Origin: an uncultured Corynebacterium sp.
GTDB taxonomy: Bacteria > Actinomycetota > Actinomycetes > Mycobacteriales > Mycobacteriaceae
Direction: 5' to 3'
Assembly: GCF_946221155.1 (NCBI RefSeq)
Contig: NZ_CAMIAN010000006.1
Location: 8,681 to 72,680 of the forward strand
Length of the DNA: 64,000 bases
This document shows, in pieces, positions 8,799-17,565 of the stretch (the stretch's first letter is position 1; the number at the start of each line of letters is the position of its first letter). The notes under the pieces are model-generated. The model did not search any database, had not been told where the DNA came from, and saw nothing but the letters and a program-made list of their open reading frames with translations. The position numbers and the translations under genes were made by a program.

Positions 8799-9939
8799 TG
8801 TCAGCAACCTCCCGGAAACGTTCGGCGATCCTCTCCGGAGTGGTGTCGGAGATCCAGGCCTCCTGGCCCGACTCGCTACCGGCCAGGAACTTCATGCGTC
8901 CTGGGGATCGCATCATCGAATACAGCTGCAAGTACAGGCGACCGTTCTCTCGGCCCTCCCCCACCGGCGCCTGGTTCCAGGCGGCGATGTAGGGGGTGCG
9001 CTCCACGCCCTCAAAGAAGCGATCCATGCGGCCCAGCAGTTCCAGGTAGAAGCGGGTCAGCTCGTCCTTCTCCTCGTCGGTTAGCGCCGCGAAGTCCGGA
9101 ACCGCCCGGTTAGCCATGAGGATGACCTCCACCGGCCACTTCGCTGCCGCCGGTACGTAGGCCGTGAAATGCTCCCCGGCCAGAAGTACGCGGGTGCCGG
9201 AGGCCTTCTCGGCGGACAAGGTGGCGTCAAAAAGATCCTTTCCAGTTTGCTCCCTAAACGCCCGAGCGCGTGCAGCTACCTCGGCGGCGCGCGGCGGGAC
9301 GAAGGGATAGGAGTAGATCTGGCCGTGCGGGTGCTGCAAGGTCACGCCGATCTCCTTGCCGCGGTTTTCGAATGGGAACACATAGCGGATGCCCTCGATG
9401 GCGGAGAGCTCAGCGGTGCGGTGTGCCCAAGCCTCCACAACCGTGCGGGCGCGCTCGTAGGGCAAATCCCTAAACGAAGAGCTCACGTCCGGGGTGAAGC
9501 AGACGACCTCGCAGCGGCCAATGGCGGGCTTGCGGGGGAAAAGCTCCTGACCGTCGACTTGGGTGGCGAAATCCTCCGGCACCTCCATGTGGACCGACAA
9601 GGACGGGAACCGGTTCTCGAAGACCACTACGTCGTAGTCGTCGGCGGGCACCTCGGTGGGCAGCTCGCCGGGCTTGGTGGGCGCCAGCGGGTTCTCATTG
9701 GCCGGGGGCATGAACGTTCGGTTCATGCGGTGCGCGGCGTATACGTACCACTGGCCAGTTAGGGGATCCTGACGCATCTCGGATTCCGTGGCGGCCTGCG
9801 GAAGATCACGGGAGTCATGCAGCTCGCGCTGCTTCTCCCCCGTGACGTAAGCCGGTTCGTCGTCGAAGTACAGCAGCTCGCGGCCGTCCGCCAGCGTGGT
9901 TCGGGTTACTTTAAAATCGTGCTGCACAGCGTTGATCAC
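8788..9939 (-). CDS. galT: Galactose-1-phosphate uridylyltransferase
   Basis: 383 residues. It exchanges UMP between UDP-glucose and galactose-1-phosphate. The HPHGQIYSYPF motif (about 203-213) carries the nucleophilic histidine of the HIT-like fold, and FENRFPSLS and FENRGKEIGVT are conserved. The start is GTG at 9939 (AAGGA 11 bases upstream); the GTG four codons further is an alternative. It lies downstream of a terminator-like hairpin at 9981-10007. No galE lies in the window, so the epimerase must be elsewhere. Confidence 0.94.
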   Translation of the reverse strand: MINAVQHDFKVTRTTLADGRELLYFDDEPAYVTGEKQRELHDSRDLPQAATESEMRQDPLTGQWYVYAAHRMNRTFMPPANENPLAPTKPGELPTEVPADDYDVVVFENRFPSLSVHMEVPEDFATQVDGQELFPRKPAIGRCEVVCFTPDVSSSFRDLPYERARTVVEAWAHRTAELSAIEGIRYVFPFENRGKEIGVTLQHPHGQIYSYPFVPPRAAEVAARARAFREQTGKDLFDATLSAEKASGTRVLLAGEHFTAYVPAAAKWPVEVILMANRAVPDFAALTDEEKDELTRFYLELLGRMDRFFEGVERTPYIAAWNQAPVGEGRENGRLYLQLYSMMRSPGRMKFLAGSESGQEAWISDTTPERIAERFREVADNAN

Positions 9940-9980
9940 TTCCTCAAAGGTCCTTGGGTGGGATGGTGCTTAGTTTAAAA

Positions 9981-10007
9981 ATGCCCGCCTCCGGATGGGG
10001 CGGGCAT
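9981..10007 (-). terminator. Intrinsic terminator inside the galactose cluster
   Basis: A perfect 9-bp stem (ATGCCCGCC with GGCGGGCAT) and nine-base loop, followed on the minus strand by TTTTTAAA. It sits after the small membrane gene and before galT, so galT-galK would need readthrough or a promoter of their own. Confidence 0.7.
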
Positions 10008-10013
10008 GTGCGG

Positions 10014-10334
10014 TTATTTAGATTGCGAGGCCGGTGAGTCGGCTGGTTCGCCTGGTTCGACTGGTTCGTCGATCTTGATCGGATCCAGCTTGGTCCACAG
10101 GAAGAAGACCGCCGCCACGACGACCATGGCAAGCCCGCAGACCAGGTTATACGTTTCGTTCTTCGGCTCGCCGGTGGTTACATCCATGCCCGGATCCAGC
10201 AGGAAGTAGCTGATCAAAAGCACAACTCCGTACAGTCCCATGAGGGAGCCGATGACGTTGCGGATGTCGAAAGCACCGGCCATGTGGGAACGCTTAGGTT
10301 TGCTAGCCGTGTTGTTTGCCGTGTTGTTAGCCAT
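10014..10334 (-). CDS. Small two-TM membrane protein beside the symporter
   Basis: 106 residues, not recognised as a named family. Two hydrophobic helices are visible (about 28-47, VIGSLMGLYGVVLLISYFLL, and 63-81, LVCGLAMVVVAAVFFLWTKL). The N-terminal tail is Asn/Thr-rich and the C-terminal tail acidic and Pro-rich. It lies 37 bp downstream of the sodium/solute symporter on the same strand, so a role as accessory subunit or stability factor for that transporter is plausible but unproven. It is the last gene before the hairpin at 9981-10007. Confidence 0.72.
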   Translation of the reverse strand: MANNTANNTASKPKRSHMAGAFDIRNVIGSLMGLYGVVLLISYFLLDPGMDVTTGEPKNETYNLVCGLAMVVVAAVFFLWTKLDPIKIDEPVEPGEPADSPASQSK

Positions 10335-10371
10335 TGTGTCCGTTTACTCCTTTCTGAAAGTTTAAGCGTTC

Positions 10372-12027
10372 TTAGGCGAACACGATGTTGAGGACGAGCA
10401 CCATTGCCAGGCAGAGGATGCCCAGCGGGACGGTGCGGCGGTACCACGGCAGGGCGGCCTCGGCAGCGTCCGTAAGGTTTTCCTTCGGGGTGACGGACTT
10501 GACGAAGCCCACCAGCTCCTCGTCCGGCTTCGGCTTGGTGACCAGGGAGACCAGGACGGAGGCGATGATGTCTGTGACGAACGCCAGGGAGGCGGCGACG
10601 AAGGCCGTACCTTGGCCAGGCAGGTTGAAGAAACCGATGTCGGTGCTGCCAAAGGTGGCCACAGCCCAGTAGACGATTGCCACGCCCGTACCGGAAACCA
10701 GGCCCACCCAACCTGCGGTGGGCGTCATACGCTTCCAGAACATACCCAGGATGAAGGTGGCGAACAGCGGCGCGTTGAAGAAGCCGAACAACGTCTGCAG
10801 GTAGTCCATGACATTGCCGAAGTTGGAGGCCAACAAGGCGGTGAACACGGCGATGACGGTGGCGCCGACGGTGGCCACTCGACCGACCTTCAGGTAGTAC
10901 TCGTCATCACGATCCTTGACGACGTAGGACTGCCAGATGTCGAAGGAGAACACGGTGTTGAAGGCGGAAATGTTAGCCGCCATGCCGGCCATGAACGCAG
11001 CCAACAGACCCGCGATAGCCACGCCCAGCAGGCCGTTCGGCAGCAGGTCGCGCATCAGGTACAGGATCGCGTCGTTCGGCTCAGCGGAACCATCCATGAT
11101 CGGGGTGACGGTCGCGCCGGCGACCATGCCCGGGATGACCACCAGGAACGGGATGAACATCTTCGGGAATGCACCGATGATCGGGGTCTTACGCGCAGCG
11201 GACAGCGAATCGGCTGCCATGGAGCGCTGCACCTCCACGAAGTTGGTAGTCCAGTAACCGAAGGACAGCACGAAGCCGAGGCCGAAGACCAGGCCGATTG
11301 CGGAGACGACCGGGCTCTCAAAGCCCGAGATTTCGGTGCCCGGCCAGGTGTGGAAGTGAGACGGGTCTGCAACCTTCTCCTGCAAGCCGGACCAGCCGCC
11401 GACCTGGTGCAGGCCAATCATCGTCAACGGCAGCAGGGCCGCGATGATCACGAAGAACTGCAGCACCTCGTTGTAGATGGCGGCAGACAGTCCACCGAGG
11501 GTGATGTACGACAGCACGATTGCCGCAGCCACCACTAGCGTGACCCACAGAGGCCAGCCGAGCAGGGAGTTAACCACCTTGGCCAGCAGCAGCAGGTTCA
11601 CGCCTGCGATCAGCAACTGGGCGACGGCGAATGAAATACCATTGACCAGGTGCGCGCCGTTACCAAAGCGACGGCGCATGAACTCCGGCACTGAACGCAC
11701 CTTGGAGCCGTAGTAGAAGGGCATCATCACGATGCCGAGGAACACCATCGCCGGGATCGCGCCGATCCAGAAATAGTGCATGGTTTCGAAGCCATACTGC
11801 ACGCCGTTGGCCGAGTGGCCCACGATTTCTACGGCGCCCAGGTTGGCGGAGATGAAGGCCAGGCCCGTCACCCATGCGGGTAGCGAGCGGCCGGATAGGA
11901 AGAAGTCGATTGAGCTGGACACTTTGGACTTTGCTGCCCAACCAATGCCCAGCACGAACGCGAAGTAAAGGGCGACCAGCGCGTAGTCTACCCAGCTCGC
12001 GTCCAGGCGTAGTCCTTCAGCCGTCAT
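10372..12027 (-). CDS. Sodium/solute symporter, probable galactose importer (SGLT-like)
   Basis: 551 residues with about 14 hydrophobic segments, the size and pattern of the SSS family. Conserved stretches include FFLSGRSLPAWVTGLAFISANLGAVE near the N-terminus and FGYWTTNFVEVQRSMAADS in the middle, which resemble bacterial and animal sodium/sugar cotransporters (vSGLT/SGLT) more than proline or pantothenate permeases. The ATG at 12027 has GGAGG nine bases upstream. Its place among galM, galT and galK points to galactose uptake coupled to sodium. Substrate is inferred from context. Confidence 0.85.
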   Translation of the reverse strand: MTAEGLRLDASWVDYALVALYFAFVLGIGWAAKSKVSSSIDFFLSGRSLPAWVTGLAFISANLGAVEIVGHSANGVQYGFETMHYFWIGAIPAMVFLGIVMMPFYYGSKVRSVPEFMRRRFGNGAHLVNGISFAVAQLLIAGVNLLLLAKVVNSLLGWPLWVTLVVAAAIVLSYITLGGLSAAIYNEVLQFFVIIAALLPLTMIGLHQVGGWSGLQEKVADPSHFHTWPGTEISGFESPVVSAIGLVFGLGFVLSFGYWTTNFVEVQRSMAADSLSAARKTPIIGAFPKMFIPFLVVIPGMVAGATVTPIMDGSAEPNDAILYLMRDLLPNGLLGVAIAGLLAAFMAGMAANISAFNTVFSFDIWQSYVVKDRDDEYYLKVGRVATVGATVIAVFTALLASNFGNVMDYLQTLFGFFNAPLFATFILGMFWKRMTPTAGWVGLVSGTGVAIVYWAVATFGSTDIGFFNLPGQGTAFVAASLAFVTDIIASVLVSLVTKPKPDEELVGFVKSVTPKENLTDAAEAALPWYRRTVPLGILCLAMVLVLNIVFA

Positions 12028-12176
12028 AGCTGCGAACCTCCAGGAACGTCATGTTCCCGTCCCAGGCGCCAACGGTCTTACTTTCCAACTACCAGCGACG
12101 AGAACTATTGAATGTATACGCTAATAATTTTAACGCCGCGGGGTGCACTAAAGGAAATTTTTTTCTATTTCTGAAA
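12028..12176 (-). promoter_or_regulatory. Spacer between epimerase and symporter with candidate promoter
   Basis: 149 bp, A+T-rich on the epimerase side. On the minus strand GCGTATACATT (around 12110-12120) contains a TATACA-like -10, with T/A runs upstream. This could start a symporter-galTK transcript independent of the upstream pan/fol genes. No hairpin typical of a terminator was seen. Confidence 0.4.
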
Positions 12177-13157
12177 CTACTTCGGTTCTTCGGCTGTGAC
12201 GCCCTCACGCGGGGTGAAAGAAATTCCACATTCAAAGCTGCACTGCTCGCCCGCATCCAGGCGAATGAGGTCCCTGCCGGAGCGTAGAGCGTCCGGCGGG
12301 CACGTCATCGGCTCGACGGCCAGGGCTCGGCCCACGCCGGGGTAGCCCTCACGGCGGGCCGGGTCGGCGGTGAACACCTGGAACCAATTGAAGCCCTCTC
12401 CTACCCAGAGGCGCACACCCTCACCGTCGGGGTTGAGCAGTCGTGCCTCGGACGGCGCATCCTCCTTCGCATCGACCTCGCCAAAGCAGTGGTCCAGCCA
12501 CACCCCGGCCATCCTCTGGCCGGTATCCAGATCCGGGAGCACCCGGCGAGCCGGAAGCTCCGGGCCGGCGGGCAGGTTGCGCACGGAATCCAGAGGCAGG
12601 TTCGTACCGACAGGCAGGTGCAGCACGCAATCGTCCAGCGGAGCTCCCAGGGCGCTCAGGTACGGGTGCCAGCCCAGCCCGAAAGGGCAGGAAGCTTCGG
12701 CCTCATTACGGACGTCGAAGGTGGCACGCAGCCCTTCCTTCGCACTGAGAGACCACGTCACCCGCATGTACAGCGGCCACGGCCACCCCTGGCGCAGGCC
12801 AGTGGACAGCTCCAGGGCCACGAAGTCTTCACCCTGGTCGGCGACGTGCCAGGCCATCTGGCCCACGAATCCGTGGATCGCCGTAGCACGGGCCGGCTCC
12901 GTGATGTCCAAACGGTGCAGCACGCCGTCGTGGGCGAAGACTCCGTCGGCGGTTCGGTTCGGCCACGGGGCCAGCACAATTCCGGAGGACAGCGGCGGGT
13001 AGGCGCCCTCTGGGTAGGAAACCACCAGGGGCTTGCCCGCATACTCCAGGCTGCGCAGACCGCCACCGAAGGTGGAGATGCTGGCGCGGTACTCCCCCGC
13101 CGAGATATCCACGAAGGGGTGCGAGTGGTGCTTCAGGGTATCGAGGTCGTCGCTCAT
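12177..13157 (-). CDS. Aldose 1-epimerase (galactose mutarotase-like)
   Basis: 326 residues. Family features are LAPWPNRTADGVF (substrate-binding Asn-Arg), ATAIHGFVG with a conserved His, LGWHPYL with the catalytic-type His, and the C-terminal VEPMTCPPDALRSG containing the conserved Glu of the YihR/GalM-like branch. It interconverts alpha and beta anomers of galactose or related hexoses. It lies upstream of the symporter and 39 bp after panC on the same strand. No good Shine-Dalgarno is present before the ATG at 13157; a 20-bp tandem repeat lies there instead. Confidence 0.85.
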   Translation of the reverse strand: MSDDLDTLKHHSHPFVDISAGEYRASISTFGGGLRSLEYAGKPLVVSYPEGAYPPLSSGIVLAPWPNRTADGVFAHDGVLHRLDITEPARATAIHGFVGQMAWHVADQGEDFVALELSTGLRQGWPWPLYMRVTWSLSAKEGLRATFDVRNEAEASCPFGLGWHPYLSALGAPLDDCVLHLPVGTNLPLDSVRNLPAGPELPARRVLPDLDTGQRMAGVWLDHCFGEVDAKEDAPSEARLLNPDGEGVRLWVGEGFNWFQVFTADPARREGYPGVGRALAVEPMTCPPDALRSGRDLIRLDAGEQCSFECGISFTPREGVTAEEPK

Positions 13158-13160
13158 GGT

Positions 13161-13200
13161 TCTACTCAGTTCTGCTTAGTTCTACCCAGTTCTGCTTAGT
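13161..13200. repeat. 20-bp tandem duplication between panC and the epimerase gene
   Basis: Two copies of tctacYcagttctgcttagt, differing at one base, cover the panC stop and the space before the epimerase start. Further partial copies (tctg...) follow. Probably a slippage product at the edge of the inserted galactose cluster. Confidence 0.75.
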
Positions 13201-14140
13201 TCTGTTCACCTGCGTTTTCGACGGGCACGCCGCCCTCGCCGCCTTCGCCACCGACGCCGCTATCATCCAGCCCCTTGAAGCCGGTGCCCAGGGGCACGCC
13301 CACGTTGTCGATCAGGCGCGTGGTTCCAACGCGCGCCGCCACCAGCAGGCGGGCCTCGCCGTCCTCCGGGGCATCGGACAGGTCCGTACCGCGCAGCTCA
13401 AGATAATCGACGTCCACGCCCGAGGCGGCGTCCAAAATAGATCCGGCAGTCTGCAGCACCGCCGCAGGGCCCTGCTCAGCCACGAAAGCGCCGGCGGTCA
13501 GAGCAGCAGACAGGGTGAGGGCCAGCTCCCGCTCCTCGTCGGAAAGGTAGACATTGCGGGAGGACTTCGCTAGGCCGTCAGCCTCGCGCACAATCGGCAC
13601 GCCGTGGACCTGCACCTCCATGTTCAGGTCCGTGACCATCTGCTGGATCAGCAGCAGCTGCTGGTAGTCCTTCTCACCAAAGAAAGCGTGGTCGCAGTGC
13701 GTAATGGTGAAGAGCTTGTTCACGACCGTCAGCACGCCGGCGAAGTGGGTCGGGCGGTGAGCGCCCTCCAGGATGCGGCCGGCCTCGCCCGGGTGGATAG
13801 TCGTGCGCGGGCCGTTGGGGTACATTTCGCGGGGGTTGGGGGCGAATACCGCATCCACGCCCGCCGCCTTCAACTTCGCCACGTCCTCGTCGAGGGTACG
13901 CGGGTATGCGTCCAGGTCCTCCCCCTCAGCGAATTGCAGGGGGTTCACGAAAATACTGACCACAACCAGTGCGCCCGGGATCTGCTGGGCGGCCTGCACC
14001 AGGGAGAGGTGCCCCTCGTGCAGCGCACCCATCGTGGGCACTAGCACCACAGGGCGCCCTGCCTTGCGCATAGCGCGGGTGAGCTGCCCGATCTTCTCGA
14101 TTTCGGTGAAAACCTCTGCTTGGCCAGGTGTGAACGTCAT
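13196..14140 (-). CDS. panC: Pantothenate synthetase
   Basis: 314 residues. It joins pantoate and beta-alanine with ATP. Motifs: PTMGALHEGHLSLV (HIGH-like), SIFVNPLQFAEGEDLDAYPRT, FFGEKDYQQLL and SSRNVYLSDEER (KMSKS-like region). About 25 residues of Gly/Glu-rich tail follow the usual end. It starts five bases after the DUF2520 gene, so it belongs to the hpt-ftsH-fol-pan string of minus-strand genes. Confidence 0.95.
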   Translation of the reverse strand: MTFTPGQAEVFTEIEKIGQLTRAMRKAGRPVVLVPTMGALHEGHLSLVQAAQQIPGALVVVSIFVNPLQFAEGEDLDAYPRTLDEDVAKLKAAGVDAVFAPNPREMYPNGPRTTIHPGEAGRILEGAHRPTHFAGVLTVVNKLFTITHCDHAFFGEKDYQQLLLIQQMVTDLNMEVQVHGVPIVREADGLAKSSRNVYLSDEERELALTLSAALTAGAFVAEQGPAAVLQTAGSILDAASGVDVDYLELRGTDLSDAPEDGEARLLVAARVGTTRLIDNVGVPLGTGFKGLDDSGVGGEGGEGGVPVENAGEQN

Positions 14141-14145
14141 GGCTC

Positions 14146-15036
14146 TTACTCTAGATCCAGCAGCCTTTCGACCTCAATAGCCCCCGCTTTAAGCGCTGTG
14201 CGGCGGGCCATCGCGGTGTAGGCGGCGTCGGCTGCGCCTTCTCCGTCGCCCAGTGCTCTCAACGCCTGGCGGTGGCGCATCACAGCCTCCGCGTCGTCGC
14301 GGGCCACCGGGCCGGTCAGCCCGTCCAGGCGCTTTTCCAGCGCGTTATCCACCGCGGCGTGGGCGATGCGGCGCAGTAGCAGAGCGCTATCGGGGCTCTC
14401 CCCTGGCGCTTCCATCACGCGGTCCAGGATCTCTTGTGCGTCCGTCAGCAGGGTCACTAGGTGGTTGGCCGCGTGTGCCATCGCCGCATGATAGGCCGCC
14501 CGGTGGTGCTCAGGGATGGCCACAGGAACCCCTCCCAGACTGGCCACAAGGGTTTGGGCAACCACATCGCCAACCTCAGAATCACTGGTCACGCCCCATG
14601 CGCAGCCGTCCAGTCGCTCGCTGTCGGCTGGGGTACCGGTGAAGGTCATCGCCGGGTGCAGAGCCAACGGCAGCGCGCCGGTATCGGTGATCGGCTGCAG
14701 GATCTCGCAGCCAAACGCCCCGGAAACGTGCGCTACGATCTGTCCATCCCGCGTGTGTTGCGCAACCTCCTCCACCACTTCGGGCAGCTTCGGGTCCGGC
14801 ACCGCTAGCACCACGAGCGCGGCGTGGGCGGTGCTGTCTAGGTTGATGCGGGGAATGTTCGGGATTCTTTGTGACGCCAACTCTTCCGAACGTGCCGAAT
14901 GCGCAAAAATGCCATGCACGTGGTGGCCGGCGCGTGCGAAGGCTTCCGCCAAAGCCACGCCTACTTTCCCGGCGGAGATAATGCCGACGGAGAGGCGTGG
15001 CTGTTGAATGTCCGAGTTAGTTTCCGGGCCTGTCAC
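14146..15036 (-). CDS. Rossmann-fold / DUF2520 protein of the pan-fol cluster
   Basis: 296 residues. VGIISAGKVGVALAEAFARAGHHV is an N-terminal dinucleotide-binding segment, followed by an NADP-type half (LVVLAVPDPKLPEVVEEVA) and a C-terminal helical DUF2520 domain (HRAAYHAAMAHAANHLVTLL). Orthologues sit next to panC in mycobacteria and corynebacteria. A ketopantoate-reductase-like role is often suggested from this context but is not shown by the sequence. It lies 18 bp after the DUF6779 gene. A copy of the dispersed TTCTTTGTGACGCC motif lies within it at 14865-14878. Confidence 0.82.
   Translation of the reverse strand: MTGPETNSDIQQPRLSVGIISAGKVGVALAEAFARAGHHVHGIFAHSARSEELASQRIPNIPRINLDSTAHAALVVLAVPDPKLPEVVEEVAQHTRDGQIVAHVSGAFGCEILQPITDTGALPLALHPAMTFTGTPADSERLDGCAWGVTSDSEVGDVVAQTLVASLGGVPVAIPEHHRAAYHAAMAHAANHLVTLLTDAQEILDRVMEAPGESPDSALLLRRIAHAAVDNALEKRLDGLTGPVARDDAEAVMRHRQALRALGDGEGAADAAYTAMARRTALKAGAIEVERLLDLE
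14865..14878 (+). repeat. Dispersed 14-mer TTCTTTGTGACGCC, copy 1
   Basis: Exact copy inside the DUF2520 gene; as codons (minus strand) it reads LASQRI. Confidence 0.75.
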
Positions 15037-15054
15037 AGGTGGTATTTACTTCTC

Positions 15055-16113
15055 TTACTTCCTGAAGCGCTTCATCAGTTCTGCCACGGTGAGGCCGTTT
15101 TCCACCTCGTCGGCGCGACGGCGGCCGTGGGGGGTCGCCGCAGAATCCATAGACCCCGTCTGCTTCGCGTCAGCGTCCTGGGCACCGGATTCCTGGCCGC
15201 CACTGGTGCGGTTGCTGCCGGAGCGAACTGCCTCCGCACTCGGCATCTGGGCGCGGCGCTTCTGCGCGGGCTTGGCTTCTTTGCGCTTGGCTTCGTCCAT
15301 CGCCGTGGTGTCCACGACCAGCGGCAGCTGGGAGGTCTCCTCAGAATCCTGGCCCGCCCAGTTCACTGCGGCGAAGGTGCCGGTGTTGAGCTTCGGCTTG
15401 CTACGATGCTGTGCCTTGTGCGGCTGCGCCCCCTGCTGGCCTGCCGGCTGCTGCTGGGCAGCAGTCTGTCCGGTCCCGTGTCCGGCAGCGTGGCCTGCAG
15501 CGCGGGGCGCCTGACCACCAGTGCTGTGTCCCAGCTCGCGGACTCGCTCGGCGGTCGCACGCACGGCGCGCTGCTCGCCCTCGTCGAAATCCTCACCGGT
15601 CAGCTCCGCCAGCTGCTTACGCATGTGAGCCAGCTCCGCACGCAGCTCCTCCAGGTGCTTATCTCGCTGATCCTGAGACTTCTTAGCCTCTGCGGCGTAC
15701 TTCGCCTGCGTCGCAGCCTCGCGCTTTTCAAGCTGTGCGCGCTCGTGTTCCAGCTGCGACTGGAAGTAGCTCTCCTGATTCTCGGCCTGCTCGCGTGCAA
15801 GCTTCAGGGCACCCGAGTAGCGCAGCACCAGCACCACGCCGAAGAAGACAGCCCAGAGGGCAGCGATGAGGGCCACCTTCAGCCAGCCGTCGGAGTCCAT
15901 AAACAGCATCAGTACGCTAGCCAACAGCGCCAACACCACCAGGCCGAACATGAGGAACCGGGAGAACCCGGAAGGCTCGTTGGCGGCAACGGAAGAGCCC
16001 TGCAGGGCGGAGTCGTCCGCGTAGCCCCGGGATTCCAGGGGCTGGTGCCCGTCGAAGGGCTGCGACTGCGGCTGGTGAGACTGCTGTGGCTTAGGAGACT
16101 GCTGGAAGCTCAT
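15055..16113 (-). CDS. DUF6779-type membrane protein with coiled coil
   Basis: 352 residues from the ATG at 16113; a TTG six codons upstream is less likely. The Gln/Pro-rich N-terminus is followed by two hydrophobic helices (about 47-65 and 74-92), then a long charged coiled-coil stretch (LAREQAENQESYFQSQLEHERAQLEKREAA onward, to about 165) and a low-complexity Ala/Gln/Gly tail. The layout suits an inner-membrane protein with a cytoplasmic coiled coil. Function is unknown; it is conserved in Corynebacterium at this place downstream of folK. Confidence 0.72.
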   Translation of the reverse strand: MSFQQSPKPQQSHQPQSQPFDGHQPLESRGYADDSALQGSSVAANEPSGFSRFLMFGLVVLALLASVLMLFMDSDGWLKVALIAALWAVFFGVVLVLRYSGALKLAREQAENQESYFQSQLEHERAQLEKREAATQAKYAAEAKKSQDQRDKHLEELRAELAHMRKQLAELTGEDFDEGEQRAVRATAERVRELGHSTGGQAPRAAGHAAGHGTGQTAAQQQPAGQQGAQPHKAQHRSKPKLNTGTFAAVNWAGQDSEETSQLPLVVDTTAMDEAKRKEAKPAQKRRAQMPSAEAVRSGSNRTSGGQESGAQDADAKQTGSMDSAATPHGRRRADEVENGLTVAELMKRFRK

Positions 16114-16123
16114 GGACAACACA

Positions 16124-16615
16124 CTACCCAACGTCGAGCCCGTTGGGCGTTAATGGCGCATCCGGCGGTGGCGCTTCGCAACTACGTTCCAGCCAAATCC
16201 CGGCCACAACGGCTGCCAAAGCCCCCAGAGCCCCGGCAATCACGCCCGGCACATCGGCCTCCGCGGCCATAAGGTGCCCCGCGTTCGGCAGAACATAAAG
16301 CCCCGCCCCGACAAACATTCCCAGGAACACCGACCCGGCCCACGCTGTGGCCTGGCCAAGCGCCAGCCACTGGGTCACCGTCGTCGGCTGCATCTGTGTG
16401 CGATCCATCCCCACACCGCTGCTGCCGATGCGCTTGCGGATCGCCCACCCTGCCACGGCGCACACGATTGCAAAGCCCCACAGTACAACCGAAGCCGTGG
16501 TTTTAATCGGCGGGAAGCTTCCATAGAAACTCAGCGTGCTGACCCAGGCGATGAGGGCGCACACAATCGCCACGACAGCCAGCGTGGAGAGCTTCGTGCG
16601 CTTCAGCGGGCTCAT
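16124..16615 (-). CDS. DUF3180 four-TM membrane protein
   Basis: 163 residues with four hydrophobic helices (about 11-28, 40-58, 85-108, 125-143). The position directly after folK matches the mycobacterial Rv3605c family (DUF3180). No catalytic motif is visible and the function is unknown. It is followed after ten bases by the DUF6779 gene and preceded by 24 bp after folK, so it is probably transcribed with the folate genes. Confidence 0.8.
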   Translation of the reverse strand: MSPLKRTKLSTLAVVAIVCALIAWVSTLSFYGSFPPIKTTASVVLWGFAIVCAVAGWAIRKRIGSSGVGMDRTQMQPTTVTQWLALGQATAWAGSVFLGMFVGAGLYVLPNAGHLMAAEADVPGVIAGALGALAAVVAGIWLERSCEAPPPDAPLTPNGLDVG

Positions 16616-16639
16616 GTGCTGCCTCTTTATCCCTCGTCT

Positions 16640-17203
16640 TTAGTTCTCGCCAGGGTCCGAAAGCTCGGACGGATCAGCCGGAACAATGGCGTTCCTCTCG
16701 ACAGGATCAACCTCTTCCAGCCACTCCAGGATGCCTCGCCCGCCCAAGGTACACCAGGGTTCCCGGGCCAGCTGTAGGTCGCTCAGTGGCACCAGCACAA
16801 ACGCTCGCTCGTGGGCATAGGGGTGCGGAATAACCAGTTCAAATCCCCACTTGCCCTGGGACTGCAGGGGCTGGGACTGGGCGTCAAAACAAAAAAGAAT
16901 GTCCACATCGACGGTGCGCGGGCCCCACCGGACCTCGCGTTCCCGCCCCGCGACGGCCTCGGCAAATTGGCAGTGGTGCAGCAACGCGAGCGGATCCAGC
17001 GACGTGCGCACGGCCACCACGGAGTTGCGGAACTCCTGCTGCTCCACCCCACCCCACGGCGGGGTGGCGAAAATCCGCGACTTCTCCACAATCTCGATGG
17101 CCGGGTGCATCGCCAGCAGCTCGTAGGCGCGTTCGATCTGTGCGGTGGGGCTGCCCACGTCGCCGGGCATGTTCGAACCTATCCCCAGGAAGGCGGTGAT
17201 CAT
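16640..17203 (-). CDS. folK: HPPK, 6-hydroxymethyl-7,8-dihydropterin pyrophosphokinase
   Basis: 187 residues. It transfers pyrophosphate from ATP to 6-hydroxymethyl-dihydropterin. LGIGSNMPGD is the N-terminal motif, and REVRWGPRTVDVDILF contains the R-x-x-R-W-x-x-R-x-x-D-x-D-I HPPK signature. VIPHPYAHERAFVLVPL is also conserved. It overlaps folB by 4 bp (ATGA type), indicating coupled translation. Confidence 0.95.
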   Translation of the reverse strand: MITAFLGIGSNMPGDVGSPTAQIERAYELLAMHPAIEIVEKSRIFATPPWGGVEQQEFRNSVVAVRTSLDPLALLHHCQFAEAVAGREREVRWGPRTVDVDILFCFDAQSQPLQSQGKWGFELVIPHPYAHERAFVLVPLSDLQLAREPWCTLGGRGILEWLEEVDPVERNAIVPADPSELSDPGEN

Positions 17204-17565
17204 CGCTTGGACCTCCGCGCCACCACCCGCACATCACCGAACGGGTGGGCGATCGGCGCCTGCGGCTTATGCACCGTGACCTCCACCGCGTACACCCCAC
17301 CCAGCGCCGCGATCTGGTCGGCGATGTTTGAGGCCAGGGTTTCGATCAGGTCGTGCCCCTCCTGCACCTCGACCGCGTTCACCGCGATGTCGGCCAGCTG
17401 CACGTAGTTGATCGTGTCTTCCAACGAGTCCGAATCCGCCGCAGCGCGAAAATCCGTCCACACCACCATGTCCACGATGAACTTCTGGCCGGTGTCCTTT
17501 TCATGCGAAAACACGCCGTGGTGACCGAATGCCTCCACGCCGATGAGCTCGATGCGGTCAGCCAC
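17200..17565 (-). CDS. folB: Dihydroneopterin aldolase
   Basis: 121 residues. It cleaves 7,8-dihydroneopterin to 6-hydroxymethyl-dihydropterin and glycolaldehyde. [31 protein letters not shown] is the family N-terminus with the conserved Glu of the pterin-binding site, and KPQAPI near the C-terminus carries the catalytic lysine. It overlaps folP by 8 bp and folK by 4 bp. Confidence 0.95.
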   Translation of the reverse strand: MADRIELIGVEAFGHHGVFSHEKDTGQKFIVDMVVWTDFRAAADSDSLEDTINYVQLADIAVNAVEVQEGHDLIETLASNIADQIAALGGVYAVEVTVHKPQAPIAHPFGDVRVVARRSKR

